DNA of 64,000 bases from JAXMBN01 sp046349875. GTDB taxonomy: Bacteria > Planctomycetota > Planctomycetia > Pirellulales > Pirellulaceae. Location of the stretch: positions 60,905 through 124,904 of the forward strand of contig JAXMBN010000018.1 in the NCBI GenBank assembly GCA_046349875.1, given 5' to 3'. Shown here piece by piece: positions 26,884 to 36,303 of the stretch (the first letter of the stretch is position 1; each line of letters opens with the position of its first letter). The position numbers and the translations under genes were made by a program. Under the pieces are notes generated by a model that did not search any database, was not told the DNA's origin, and worked only from the letters and a program-made list of their open reading frames with translations.

Positions 26884-28419
26884 TTAAAGACGGCTTCGAC
26901 CAGTTGTTTTGGTTTGTTCCAATAGTTGTCGCAACTCCTGCACCTTATCGGGTCTTTGGGAGTACTGATTGGAGGTCTCGCCTGGATCCTGAGACAGATC
27001 GTAGAGCTGTCCAGGGGCGTTGGAGTCACCATCGTTGATAGTGAAGGGCTTGAGAGGAGGCTGCTCGTAATTGTTTCCACCCGATCCACGATGGTCGATC
27101 CACTTCCAAGAACCTTGCCGTATGGAGAGCGTTCGCGATCCTCCAAAGGCCTGTGTGAGCAGGTAAGGCCGAATCGATTGGCTCGCCGTTTCCGACCATG
27201 CGGGCAACATGTCAAAGCTATCCTCGGCTGCTTCCCGCGGAAGCTTTGCACCCACGACCGAAGCGATCGTCGCCATGATATCGGTGAGACAAAGCAGTTG
27301 GTCACTGGTCGATCCCGCTCGCACGCGCCCAGGCCAACGAACGAGAAATGGAACGCGGTGTCCTGCTTCCCAGCTATCCCGTTTCATGCCTCGCCATGGA
27401 TAGGATGGATCATGCTGATGCTCCGATCGCATATGCACCACCGAAGTGGTCTCGGGACCGTTATCGCTCGTAAAGATCACGAGCGTATTGTCGGCAACTC
27501 CCAAGCGATCGAGATCCTGCAACAGTTCACCGACAAGCGTATCCATCTCTGCAATGAAGTCTCCATGTGGACCCGATTGCGTCTTTCCTTGAAAGCGCTT
27601 CCCTGCAAAGGATGGAAGATGGACCGCTTGCATCGCATGGTAGAGAAAAAAGGGTTTGTCGGGAGTATGGCGGAGATGCTCTGCAATGAGTTGACGACTT
27701 CGATTCATGAAGACCTCGTCGATCTCCTCCATCGGAAAATCAGAGGCGAGCATTCCTGGGCGACAGTCGTTGGCATAGGGATGTTTGGGAAGCTTTGATT
27801 TGTCGATCGGCTGCTGAGGAGGCACAGGAATGCGATCTCCTTCGATGAAGGCATACAGCCAATCGGTTGTGGGACAACAGGCAGTACCAAAGAAGCGGTC
27901 GAATCCATGATCGACCGGGCCACCTTCGACTCGCTTCGTAAAATCGATGCGTTGGATCGCCTCTAGGCTTCCATCATGGATGGGGTTGCCATCGCGATCG
28001 CGAAACGTCCAACCAATATGCCACTTCCCCACCGCATAGGTCGCGTAGCCTTGATTTCGAAGCATCGATGGAAGCGTTAAACGATCCGGCGAAATCAGCG
28101 AAGGTCCCCCTGCTCCGGTAAAGACCGTTCCTCCTCGTGGAATTCGAAAGGCCATTTGACCCGTCATCAAGCTATAACGCGTGGGGGTGCAAACCGTCGA
28201 CGGACTGTGCGCATCCAAGAATCGCATTCCATCCTGTGCGAATTGATCCAGATGAGGAGTGGGAATCTTGGAAGCAGGGTGATAACAATGCAAATCACCG
28301 TAGCCGAGATCGTCCGCCAAGATCAGCACGATGTTGGGTTGCTTGGGTTCGGTTGCAACCCCTAGCGAAGGAACAGCCACCGGAATCAAGGAGGCTATCA
28401 TGAGGCAACGAAAAAGCAT
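26884..28419 (-). CDS. Secreted arylsulfatase
   Basis: 511 residues from ATG 28419 (MLFRCLMIASLIPVAV signal). The alkaline-phosphatase-like sulfatase fold is clear: NIVLILADDLGYGDLHCY (metal site), STVCTPTRYSLMTG with the formylglycine Cys in C-T-P-T-R, GKWHIGW, and TSDNGPE. The enzyme needs the formylglycine-generating maturase, not seen in this window. First gene of a leftward pair with the acetylesterase; the divergent phosphatase starts 272 bp away. Substrate unknown; a sulfated polysaccharide is the natural inference. Confidence 0.93.
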   Translation of the reverse strand: MLFRCLMIASLIPVAVPSLGVATEPKQPNIVLILADDLGYGDLHCYHPASKIPTPHLDQFAQDGMRFLDAHSPSTVCTPTRYSLMTGQMAFRIPRGGTVFTGAGGPSLISPDRLTLPSMLRNQGYATYAVGKWHIGWTFRDRDGNPIHDGSLEAIQRIDFTKRVEGGPVDHGFDRFFGTACCPTTDWLYAFIEGDRIPVPPQQPIDKSKLPKHPYANDCRPGMLASDFPMEEIDEVFMNRSRQLIAEHLRHTPDKPFFLYHAMQAVHLPSFAGKRFQGKTQSGPHGDFIAEMDTLVGELLQDLDRLGVADNTLVIFTSDNGPETTSVVHMRSEHQHDPSYPWRGMKRDSWEAGHRVPFLVRWPGRVRAGSTSDQLLCLTDIMATIASVVGAKLPREAAEDSFDMLPAWSETASQSIRPYLLTQAFGGSRTLSIRQGSWKWIDHRGSGGNNYEQPPLKPFTINDGDSNAPGQLYDLSQDPGETSNQYSQRPDKVQELRQLLEQTKTTGRSRL

Positions 28420-28690
28420 ATCGTTCCAATCCAGGCTATATAGAAGCGATCCTCGTATCGTCCCCATCATAACTCAAAGAGTCATCCAATGGACCATGAA
28501 TCGGTCGCCTTTGCCAAGCGATAGAAGAATGGCTAAGAGCTTTTCAAGAGGCGGAGGTAACCCTTTTGAACGGGCATCCATGAATTGCGAATTGCATCGG
28601 TTCGATCCAAACGCTTCGGTGGAATATCTCGCTATGATATTCAGATGAATTAGAAACCACGTCGTACCTATTTCGCATGCAGGAATAGAC

Positions 28691-29800
28691 ATGAATCCAT
28701 GGAATCGATCGAGAAAAACTGGGCGTCGCGAGTTCTTAGCGCAAACCGTTGGCGGGTCAGCTCTTGTTGCGAGTGCAGGACTGTGGCCTGCTCCTGCATC
28801 GGCGTTTCAGGATGGTTCTGACCCTGGTGCGCTGCAGACATCCTTCTTTGTCGTAGGCGATACGCATTTCCTCGCCGATAAAGAACGACCCGCCACCATG
28901 GATGCAACTTCGTTCACGATTTGTGGGAGGTTGGTCGACGTGCTCAATCGTTTGCCGGGAACCTCCATTCCAGTGGAAGCAGGTGGGGGCGAGGTGGCTC
29001 GGGTGTCCGGTGTCATCCATGCTGGAGATGTCATCGATACGGGTGACAAGGGTGGTCGTGTTCACGAAGAGATGCAACGGACCGAATGGGCTGCTTTTTC
29101 CGATACCTATGGGCTGACGGGAAAAGATGGTCGCTTGCAAGTCCCCGTGTATGAAGTCTTTGGGAATCATGATGCCCCACAAGGTACTGGTTTTGCGCTG
29201 GAGAAGATCAAAGAACGCAATCGCAAGCGACCTGGCTTGATTCACGTATCTGAAAATGGAATTCACTATTCTTGGGATTGGGGAAAGGCGCACTTCATCA
29301 ATTTAGGATTGATCGTGGGTGACACCAAGACAGTGACTCGAAAGCGTCGTTATGCAGCTCTCGACAGCCTCGATTTTCTGTTAGCCGACATTAAAGAGCA
29401 TGTAGGGACGAGCGGTCGGCCCGTCATTCTCACACACCACGTGGATGTTGGGCGTTATACCGGTCCCTGTGATCCCGAAGCTCCTGCCAATAGCAAAGAA
29501 TGGGACGCATGTGATGTTCGCGCCTACTACGAAGCAATCAAGAATCTCAATATCGCGGGGATCTTCTATGGTCATACGCATACGCGAGATGTGTTTCAAT
29601 GGGATGGTCAGTCCAAATTGGCCACGACTGGCATCCGTGTCTTCAATACCGACAATGCCAGCCATTTCAGTGGAATGGCTCAAGCCTTCTTCTACGTCGA
29701 ACTCTATGAAAAGCAATTGGTTGTACGCGAATACATGACGCGCGACGGTTGGCAAACTGGATCGTTCACTCCTCAAGTTTGGCGATCTCCTGTTGCCTAA
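28691..29800 (+). CDS. Tat-exported calcineurin-like metallophosphatase
   Basis: 369 residues from ATG 28691. A twin-arginine leader (GRREFLAQTVGG followed by a hydrophobic stretch ending ASA) directs folded export. Metallophosphoesterase motifs: GDTHF, GDVIDTGD, FGNHDAPQ, ILTHHVDVG and FYGHTHTRD, giving the dinuclear metal site. It sits between sulfatase/esterase genes and may strip phosphate from the same polymers or process phosphodiesters; this is inference. Confidence 0.9.
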   Translation: MNPWNRSRKTGRREFLAQTVGGSALVASAGLWPAPASAFQDGSDPGALQTSFFVVGDTHFLADKERPATMDATSFTICGRLVDVLNRLPGTSIPVEAGGGEVARVSGVIHAGDVIDTGDKGGRVHEEMQRTEWAAFSDTYGLTGKDGRLQVPVYEVFGNHDAPQGTGFALEKIKERNRKRPGLIHVSENGIHYSWDWGKAHFINLGLIVGDTKTVTRKRRYAALDSLDFLLADIKEHVGTSGRPVILTHHVDVGRYTGPCDPEAPANSKEWDACDVRAYYEAIKNLNIAGIFYGHTHTRDVFQWDGQSKLATTGIRVFNTDNASHFSGMAQAFFYVELYEKQLVVREYMTRDGWQTGSFTPQVWRSPVA

Positions 29801-29914
29801 AACCGTACACGATTCTCCCAACCTACTTTCACCTACATCTTAAACACACTCGCCACTTCTACTCCAACATCACCATCATCTCTCCCACCATCGTCTTCGA
29901 AAAGGCCCACCAAG

Positions 29915-31240
29915 ATGCAACATCACCGATGGTTTTTTGCAGCGTTGCTCATCCTCTTTTTAGAGACCGCGATGGATTGCACGAGCGTCACCGCGCAATC
30001 GATCGCAGATACGAAAACGACGAACGGCCCTCACAAAAAACTCGGCCAGGTCGGGCCATGGAATCTCGATGAACAATATCAGGTTCCATCGATGCGGTGG
30101 TTGGATCAGCGGGGCGCGATCCATTCATTGCTCTACTCGGGTCAACACTATCAAGGGAAGGAAACGGAGGTCTTCGCGTTCTATGCTTCGCCAGCAACTT
30201 TGGATCCCTCGCAAGCTGGCAAGAAATTTCCGGGTATCGTTTTGATTCATGGAGGAGGTGGGACGGCCTTTGCTGAATGGGTATATCTTTGGGCCAAGCG
30301 AGGCTATGCGGCTATCGCCATGGACTTGTCGGGCAGTCGCCCTATGGATCCCGTCTACGATGAGAAGGGTGTGCCCAAGCCCGGTCAAACCAATGCGCCA
30401 TCCACCCGACAGCGATTGCCTAACGGCGGCCCCGATCAAGGGCATCCCGAAAAATTCGATACCATCGGTGGTGATGTTTCAGACGATTGGCCCTGGCATG
30501 CCGTAGCCAACGTCATTCGAGCCCACTCGTGGTTGCGTTCGTATGTCGAAGTGGATTCGAGCAGGACGGCCGTAACGGGAATCAGTTGGGGAGGATATAC
30601 CACGTGCTTGGTCGCATCACTCGATGAACGATTTCAGGCAGCGGTCCCTGTCTATGGATGTGGGTTTCTCTATGAAGGAGAATCCGTTCAAAAGCCAGCC
30701 ATCGACAAGTTAGGGGATCGACGCGAGGCTTGGATTCGAAGCTATGATCCATCGAGCTGGTTGCCTCGATGCAAGGTTCCGATTCTCTGGGTGAACGGTA
30801 CTAATGACGTTCACTACCCGTTGGATAGTTATCAGAAGAGTTTTGAAGTTGTCCCTGGAAAGAGCAAATGGATGCGGATCGAAGTTCAGATGCGACATAG
30901 TCATCCTGCCGGTTGGGCGCCAGCAGAGATTGGGTACTTTGTCGATTCCTTTTGTGGGCTCGGAGAATCGTTGCCGAATCCCGGTGACATAGTGATCAAC
31001 GATGACTCGGTTCAGGTCGCTTACCAGAGTCGTCTTCCCTTGAAGGAGGCGGCCATTCACTACACCCGTGTGACTGGATTGCGATCGCAAATGAATTGGA
31101 TGACGCTCAGTGCTCAAGTGAGCGATCAAAAGATCGTCGCACCCAAGCTTCCCGCTCAAGCGAACACGTGGTTTGTATCGATGACCGATGTCCGTGGTGC
31201 GATGGTCACTACGCCCATTCGAATTCAATCCGCACCTTAA
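29915..31240 (+). CDS. Secreted acetyl-xylan-esterase/dienelactone-hydrolase-like alpha/beta hydrolase
   Basis: 441 residues from ATG 29915 with a signal peptide (WFFAALLILFLETAMD). Motifs: GIVLIHGGGGTAF (oxyanion hole), VTGISWGGYTTCLV (nucleophile Ser), LWVNGTNDVHYP (acid) and MRHSHPAGWAP (His region). The family includes AXE1-type deacetylases. It ends 12 bp before the start of the next sulfatase gene, so both are probably translated from one message and act together. Confidence 0.87.
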   Translation: MQHHRWFFAALLILFLETAMDCTSVTAQSIADTKTTNGPHKKLGQVGPWNLDEQYQVPSMRWLDQRGAIHSLLYSGQHYQGKETEVFAFYASPATLDPSQAGKKFPGIVLIHGGGGTAFAEWVYLWAKRGYAAIAMDLSGSRPMDPVYDEKGVPKPGQTNAPSTRQRLPNGGPDQGHPEKFDTIGGDVSDDWPWHAVANVIRAHSWLRSYVEVDSSRTAVTGISWGGYTTCLVASLDERFQAAVPVYGCGFLYEGESVQKPAIDKLGDRREAWIRSYDPSSWLPRCKVPILWVNGTNDVHYPLDSYQKSFEVVPGKSKWMRIEVQMRHSHPAGWAPAEIGYFVDSFCGLGESLPNPGDIVINDDSVQVAYQSRLPLKEAAIHYTRVTGLRSQMNWMTLSAQVSDQKIVAPKLPAQANTWFVSMTDVRGAMVTTPIRIQSAP

Positions 31241-31252
31241 GGAAACGGAACG

Positions 31253-32785
31253 ATGACACTTCGTCAATGGATCCTATCGATCGGATGGTTGATTTCGATC
31301 GCACCATGGAACGTCGATGCTGTAGCCTTACACGCACAGGAGGTTGTTGCGAAGAAGCCCAATGTGCTCTTCATTGCCGTCGATGATATGCGGTGTGAGC
31401 TTGGTTGTTATGGTTCGAAGTCGATTCAGTCGCCCAACATCGATCGACTTGCTGCATCGGGCGTGATGTTTCGCCGTGCCTACTGTCAGCAGGCCGTATG
31501 CAATCCCTCGCGGGTCTCGGTGATGACTGGGCTCCGCCCTGACACCACGCGCGTTTGGGATTTGACAACCGAAATGCGATCGGTGATGCCCGATGTGGTG
31601 ACACTGCCGCAGCACTTTCGGCATCAAGGCTATCGTGCGGTAGCCTATGGAAAGATCTATCACAATCCATTTCCCGATGCGCTCTCCTGGGACGAGCCAA
31701 CGCACAATGCTACTGACGTGGTGAACTATTCGGAGGAGAATAGAGCAAGGCTTGCCGAGTTCAAGCGGGAAATGGCGACGGCAGGAAAACGCGAAGCGGC
31801 TATCAAACGTATGCGAGGACCCGCCACCGAAATTCAAGACCAACCGGATGAGAAGAATTTTGATGGGAAGCAGACGAGCGATGCCATCGAGAAGATGAAA
31901 GAGTTAGCGGACGGGGACCAACCGTTCTTCTTGGCTGTTGGATACATTCGTCCCCATTTGCCCTTCATCACACCCAGGAAGTACTGGGAGCTTTACGATC
32001 GATCGAAGATCCCGTTGGCGTCCAACGGTTTTTTGCCCAAGGAAGCGCCATCTGTTGCCTTTGGTGATCGATCGATGGGAGGCTTTTACGAGCTTCGTGA
32101 TTACATGGATTACGCCGACGCACCCTCCCCCTTTGATCGTCCATTGACCGAATCGCAACAACGAGAGTTGAAGCATGGTTACTATGCATCGGTCTCGTTT
32201 ATCGATGCGCAGGTGGGGCGATTGCTCGATGCTTTGGAGCGACTTCAACTGTCGGATCGTACGATCGTGGTATTGTGGAGCGATCATGGATGGAAATTGG
32301 GGGAACATGGAGGATGGTGTAAGCAAACGGTGTATGAGATCGACACGCGGGCGCCTTTGATGGTCCGAGCTCCAGGGATGGCCGGCAACGGAAGAGAGTG
32401 CAATGGCCTAGTGGAGTTCGTCGATATTTACCCAACGGTATGCGATCTTGCAGGAGTTGCTGTGCCGCCTTCTTTAGAGGGCAAGAGCCTGGTGCCGCTT
32501 CTCAAGGATCCTGAGGCTTCGATCAAGGAAGCTGCCTTCAGTCAGTTTCCACGCAAGCATGAAGGGAAGGACTATATGGGGTATGCGATGCGAACGGATC
32601 GGTATCGCTATGTGGAATGGCTTGAAACGGAATCGGGTGCGATCCGTGCTCGCGAGCTTTATGATCATGCGGTGGATGGGGACGAGAATGAGAATTTAGC
32701 CAATGCTCCCGAGCGACAATCGCAGTTGGAGGAGCTTCATGAGCAGATGTGGCGCAGTCTTCCGCGGCCCAAGTTTCGTCCTTAG
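31253..32785 (+). CDS. Iduronate-2-sulfatase-like sulfatase
   Basis: 510 residues from ATG 31253, signal peptide included (WILSIGWLISIAPW). Motifs: NVLFIAVDDMRCELGCYG, QQAVCNPSRVSVMTG with the formylglycine Cys in C-N-P-S-R, WSDHGWKLGEHGGWCK, and the AAFSQFPR segment typical of the iduronate-sulfatase subgroup. Planctomycetes have many of these; they are thought to desulfate uronic-acid-containing algal or animal glycans. Probably transcribed with the esterase upstream. Confidence 0.92.
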   Translation: MTLRQWILSIGWLISIAPWNVDAVALHAQEVVAKKPNVLFIAVDDMRCELGCYGSKSIQSPNIDRLAASGVMFRRAYCQQAVCNPSRVSVMTGLRPDTTRVWDLTTEMRSVMPDVVTLPQHFRHQGYRAVAYGKIYHNPFPDALSWDEPTHNATDVVNYSEENRARLAEFKREMATAGKREAAIKRMRGPATEIQDQPDEKNFDGKQTSDAIEKMKELADGDQPFFLAVGYIRPHLPFITPRKYWELYDRSKIPLASNGFLPKEAPSVAFGDRSMGGFYELRDYMDYADAPSPFDRPLTESQQRELKHGYYASVSFIDAQVGRLLDALERLQLSDRTIVVLWSDHGWKLGEHGGWCKQTVYEIDTRAPLMVRAPGMAGNGRECNGLVEFVDIYPTVCDLAGVAVPPSLEGKSLVPLLKDPEASIKEAAFSQFPRKHEGKDYMGYAMRTDRYRYVEWLETESGAIRARELYDHAVDGDENENLANAPERQSQLEELHEQMWRSLPRPKFRP

Positions 32786-32805
32786 TCCATCGACTGTATC
32801 CAATC

Positions 32806-32906
32806 CGTAGTACGATCGTCCCGATCGTATGCAAAAAGAACGTAGTGCGATCGTCTCGATCGTATGCAAGAACGTAGTGCGATCGTCCCGATCGTATAAA
32901 TAAGAA
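32806..32906. repeat. Tandem array of three palindromic ~34-bp units
   Basis: Three successive units begin CGTAGT(A/G)CGATCGTC and each contains the inverted repeat CGATCGTCCCGATCG (TCT CG in unit 2), followed by TATGCAA/AGAA. Unit starts are 32806, 32841 and 32873. Each can fold as a hairpin. The array follows the sulfatase stop by 20 bp and may terminate transcription. Confidence 0.85.
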
Positions 32907-33262
32907 TCGCCATTTAATTCCTCGTCCCGAGAGCTTCATCTCGATCTACAAGCATGGAGCATTGAGCGATGGCAGGCCTCCATGCAAAGATCGACGATCT
33001 CGTCTGAGTGCAATGGAGTTGAAACGTCATAGAATACGTTCCTGGCGACCTTGAATTTCCGAAGCATTCGAGGGATTTCGAGCCGATTCGGCCAGGAAAT
33101 GAAGGGCCTATCGAGGGCTGGCCGAATGCGGTATTAGATGGTAATTTGGAGAGCTTAAGAAGCTGCCTTTTGAAAGCGATTTTCGGGGTGGATCGTCGAG
33201 CCAAGCGTCGGCAAGGAATCGGCGAACGCCAAAAAAGAAAAGCATTCTTGAAGGAGCCAAAT
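32907..33262. other. Intergenic stretch before tRNA-Arg, no gene recognised
   Basis: Only short frames on both strands, none with recognisable features. Promoter of the tRNA is presumably near the right end. Confidence 0.5.
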
Positions 33263-33336
33263 GCCCTCGTAGCTCAGTTGGATAGAGCAACGGATTTCTA
33301 ATCCGTAGGTCGTAGGTTCGAATCCTACCGGGGGTG
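33263..33336 (+). tRNA. tRNA-Arg (anticodon TCT)
   Basis: A 74-nt cloverleaf. Acceptor arm GCCCTCG/CGGGGGT, D-arm TAGCTCAGTTGGATAGAGCA, anticodon stem ACGGA/TCCGT with loop TTTCTAA (anticodon TCT), T-arm GTAGGTTCGAATCCTAC, discriminator G. CCA is not encoded. It marks the left edge of the sparse, decayed region. Confidence 0.95.
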
Positions 33337-33896
33337 CTAGTTTTTACGTGGGTTTTCCCTGTTTTTCAAAGGGAAAGCACTTTCTCGGTGGGTTCCAATC
33401 TGCTCGCCACCGCTCGATATGTTTCGCTAGGAAATGCCCAGAATTTGGCGAATATTAGGCAACGCTTTGGTTCTCATACCTCAGTTGCCTTGTCGAGGGT
33501 TTGGTTGGCTCTAATCGAAGCTATGCGAAACATGCTCGCCAATTGCGATTAGTTTCAGCAATCGCGCGCATTCGATGGCGATGCATTCCCTGTGGTCGCG
33601 GCCAGGGCCAAAACGTTAGTGAATGGACTCGATGGTCCAGAGCTAACCGTTGAACCACGAACGTCACAAAAAGCACGAACGGACGTTAACTAGGAAATTT
33701 GATTCAACGTTTGAAACTGAGTTTGCAACACCCGGTTTTTCATCGCTCTCCCTTTCTAACTGTCGGTAGTCAATGGACTCTTTAAGAAGGGAGATGCAAC
33801 GAGGTTGAGAGTTCGGAGTTGTTCAGGGCAATCAATCGAACCTTGCAATCTTTTCAGGTGTCTTCAATCAAAGAGCAAACCAGGGTATTGAGTCTC
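33337..33896. other. Post-tRNA stretch without a recognisable gene
   Basis: A 72-codon frame (33334-33552) overlaps the tRNA end and has no recognised domain. A TTTCCCT/AGGGAAA hairpin follows the tRNA near 33354-33375 without a T-run. Near 33650 is a short 'AACCACGAA' repeat also seen at 37011 and 37093. Confidence 0.4.
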
Positions 33897-34124
33897 ATGC
33901 TTAGGGCAAGGTCATGGATCCAGAACGCGGCATTAGAATGTAATGCGCCGGATGGATGGTGGGCCGGTCATGGTGCTAAGACGCTCGTCGGCGGATTAAT
34001 TGGTCTCGTACAAGCCGCGTTAATAGCCTTCAGTTCACTCCAGATTTGGAAGCGAAAATATCTAATCGCGATTGGTTTTATCATTATCGCAATTTTGTTG
34101 CGCACAATCGCGAGGATCGTATAA
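33897..34124 (+). CDS. Small membrane protein, hypothetical
   Basis: 75 codons from ATG 33897. A polar N-terminus precedes two hydrophobic helices (LVGGLIGLVQAALIAFSSL and YLIAIGFIIIAILL) joined by a basic turn (WKRK), ending in RTIARIV. No family recognised. The gene lies in the sparse post-tRNA region; real coding status uncertain. Confidence 0.35.
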   Translation: MLRARSWIQNAALECNAPDGWWAGHGAKTLVGGLIGLVQAALIAFSSLQIWKRKYLIAIGFIIIAILLRTIARIV

Positions 34125-34272
34125 TATAGAGACTGCAAACGGGAAATGCATCGTGGACGAACAATGCGGTGAATCGGAGTCGTGGTACGGCTGCTGCTTT
34201 GCACTTCCCACTCAAACCTCACGACGCGGTTACCGCCGTAGTTCCTCGGCGCAATCTGTTGCCTAGACCCTC

Positions 34273-34644
34273 ATGACGTTTCGTAACGCCTTTCTCGAAT
34301 GGGCGACAACACGATTTCCAACACTTGCCGAGCGGATGAGCGGCGAAACTCGAGGCATGCGCATCCACCTCGCTTTTGAACATTTCCGCGACGCAACACA
34401 AGACGCGATCGATGCGAAACGAACTAAGGAACTTATAGAACTGTTTCAAATGGCGGATCGGGTCCTCGCGAACGCGTTTCCAGCCATGCGTTCATTGTTT
34501 CACGTCGTATACGTTGAGCATCTGTTGTTCGACGACAGAACTTACGATCGGTCATGGGCACTCGAGGTCTTGACTCCTCGACTGAAAAGCGAATTCATTG
34601 CTTCAATGGGTTGCTGCGAGGAAATACGCCGTCGACTAAGCTAG
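34273..34644 (+). CDS. Hypothetical helical protein, possibly DUF7674-like
   Basis: 123 residues from ATG 34273. Mostly helical and charged, with FEHFRDATQDAIDAKRTKELIELFQMADRV then RSLFHVVYVEHLLFDD, a pattern I tentatively associate with DUF7674-type small proteins found among immunity-like genes. No partner toxin is visible nearby. Function unknown. Confidence 0.55.
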   Translation: MTFRNAFLEWATTRFPTLAERMSGETRGMRIHLAFEHFRDATQDAIDAKRTKELIELFQMADRVLANAFPAMRSLFHVVYVEHLLFDDRTYDRSWALEVLTPRLKSEFIASMGCCEEIRRRLS

Positions 34645-34803
34645 AAGTTTTGTAGGATTCGCATGTGCAATCCGCAGGACTATACCGACGAACCAAGCGT
34701 TCCACGGAAGTCAGCCACACAAATTTATTTCAACGTCAGGTTCACTTTGGTGGTCATTCGTGAATTTAGGCGTTATCCGTAATTGCAAATCCAATTCTCC
34801 GAA

Positions 34804-35244
34804 ATGAACGTGTCTCATTCTGAACCAATCAGTTTCGCTCGACGCCTAGTGGGCATGGGGACCGTACTCGTTGGGGTGCTTGCTCTTTGTTGCTGCCTCT
34901 CATTTTTGGGTAGTCTATGGAACACTCCACAGCGTACATTGTCACTCGTCGTGACAGTTTCTTCGGCGCTACTAATCTACTTTGGTGTAGTTATTGGGTT
35001 GCCTGATTACCTACCCGCGAAGATCGTGGCATTGAGCGTTTTCGCGTTTGGAACCCTCACCACGCTACTAGGTTTGTCAATTCTTGCGTGGGTCGCCTAC
35101 AACGTATTTGTTTCACGCCAAGATGGATTTCGTATGCGGGCGTTCGGGCAATTGCAAATGCCCGTTTTGATGGTAGCTGTTGGCTCCGCGATGGCTGCAA
35201 AGAGTTTTCTCCAACTCAGGAATCGAGGAGTTCCAAAAACTTGA
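34804..35244 (+). CDS. Four-helix membrane protein, hypothetical
   Basis: 146 residues from ATG 34804; a TTG at 34783 would add seven. Four hydrophobic segments are visible (GMGTVLVGVLALCCCLSFLG, LVVTVSSALLIYFGVVIG, IVALSVFAFGTLTTLLGLSI, MPVLMVAVGSAMAAKSFL). No catalytic motif or family recognised. Lies among small orphan genes. Confidence 0.55.
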   Translation: MNVSHSEPISFARRLVGMGTVLVGVLALCCCLSFLGSLWNTPQRTLSLVVTVSSALLIYFGVVIGLPDYLPAKIVALSVFAFGTLTTLLGLSILAWVAYNVFVSRQDGFRMRAFGQLQMPVLMVAVGSAMAAKSFLQLRNRGVPKT

Positions 35245-35350
35245 ATATTGCGAGTAGGTAGACAGACAGAAGGGATAGGCAGCGGATACCCCTCCGTTCG
35301 TCGGCAAAGGAATTCGAAGCGTCTAGTATGAGTTCGTTGGTGGTTCTAAC

Positions 35351-35662
35351 ATGATGATTCGCGACCGTGACGGTCGAAACCTTTTGCAGATTTGGAAGTC
35401 GCAGCGCAAGAAGATTCGAGCTGAATTCTGCTCAGGCAACATTTCCGTTTGGTTTACTGGCAATGTCGAGTCATACTCCGAAATTGAATTGGTCTTAGCC
35501 CGTGGAAGTGATCAGATATCTATCTCTCTTTTCTGCGCCGCTTATCGCGTTATCGAACCGGATGGGAACGCTAACGGCATGAATTGGCGAGGTATTGCTC
35601 GCGTTGCCGTTGTCACAACCGATGCCAACACATCGTGCACACTTTACGAGCTCGACTGTTAA
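35351..35662 (+). CDS. Hypothetical protein
   Basis: 103 residues from ATG 35351, beta-rich in appearance (NISVWFTGNVESYSEIELV), no signal or membrane segment and no recognised family. Spacing and composition are compatible with a small cytoplasmic orphan. In the ~200 bases after it, one frame reads like the C-terminal remnant of another protein (FRRIPREARQLCRIYVRGLD up to a TAG near 35832), with no intact start. Confidence 0.45.
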   Translation: MMIRDRDGRNLLQIWKSQRKKIRAEFCSGNISVWFTGNVESYSEIELVLARGSDQISISLFCAAYRVIEPDGNANGMNWRGIARVAVVTTDANTSCTLYELDC

Positions 35663-35964
35663 GCTAGTTTTCACGTCCGAAATCATTTCTCGTTCTCTTC
35701 AAATCCGGACGGTGAAGTCCGAAGGAGTTTCGTCGCATCCCCCGCGAGGCCCGCCAACTTTGCCGCATCTATGTTCGCGGCCTCGATCGCCGCCTCAACG
35801 CCGACAGGAGCAAGGAAACCAAGAGGGTTTAGATGTCTGCCTTCGTTCGCTCAGACTCGCTACAGCTTAGAAGATTTGACAACAACGGAATGTTTTGGTA
35901 CCTAAAAAAATGAGGCAAAGTTCGCTTGGATGGGAATGAATTCGCAGAAGGAACTGTGAGCGAA

Positions 35965-36174
35965 ATGAAAACTGTGCGTTTCTACAACTGGATACTGCTA
36001 GCATTACTAGCCATTCCGCAGATTGGCTGTCAAGTTCAATGGTCAACCAAAGGTCCTGTTCCCAGTTGTGGAGGCTTCTGTGATGGAGAAGTTCTATACT
36101 ATCCGCCAGATCCCTCTCCTAAACAGGAAGATAACCGCGTCGGCGAAATGCAATTAAAGGATGAGATTCCTTAG
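35965..36174 (+). CDS. Small lipoprotein
   Basis: 69 residues from ATG 35965, where a lipoprotein signal begins (WILLALLAIPQIGC, lipobox IPQIGC). The mature part is about 50 residues and proline- and cysteine-containing (VPSCGGFCDG). An upstream GTG/ATG would place extra residues ahead of the signal. Function unknown. Confidence 0.5.
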   Translation: MKTVRFYNWILLALLAIPQIGCQVQWSTKGPVPSCGGFCDGEVLYYPPDPSPKQEDNRVGEMQLKDEIP

Positions 36175-36303
36175 TGCATTGCGCGGAGGCAGATGCGAAT
36201 AATCCATTGAAGCTAAGTGGCGGATCGGCCCGCCTTGACTTTTAGAACCTTTACTTGCCGCCACTAGCCGAATGGTGCGTGATCCTTAGGAGTCCTTGAG
36301 CAA

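Noticed and set aside
32806..32906. CRISPR-like array
   Set aside because: Only three directly adjacent units without unique spacers and no cas genes.
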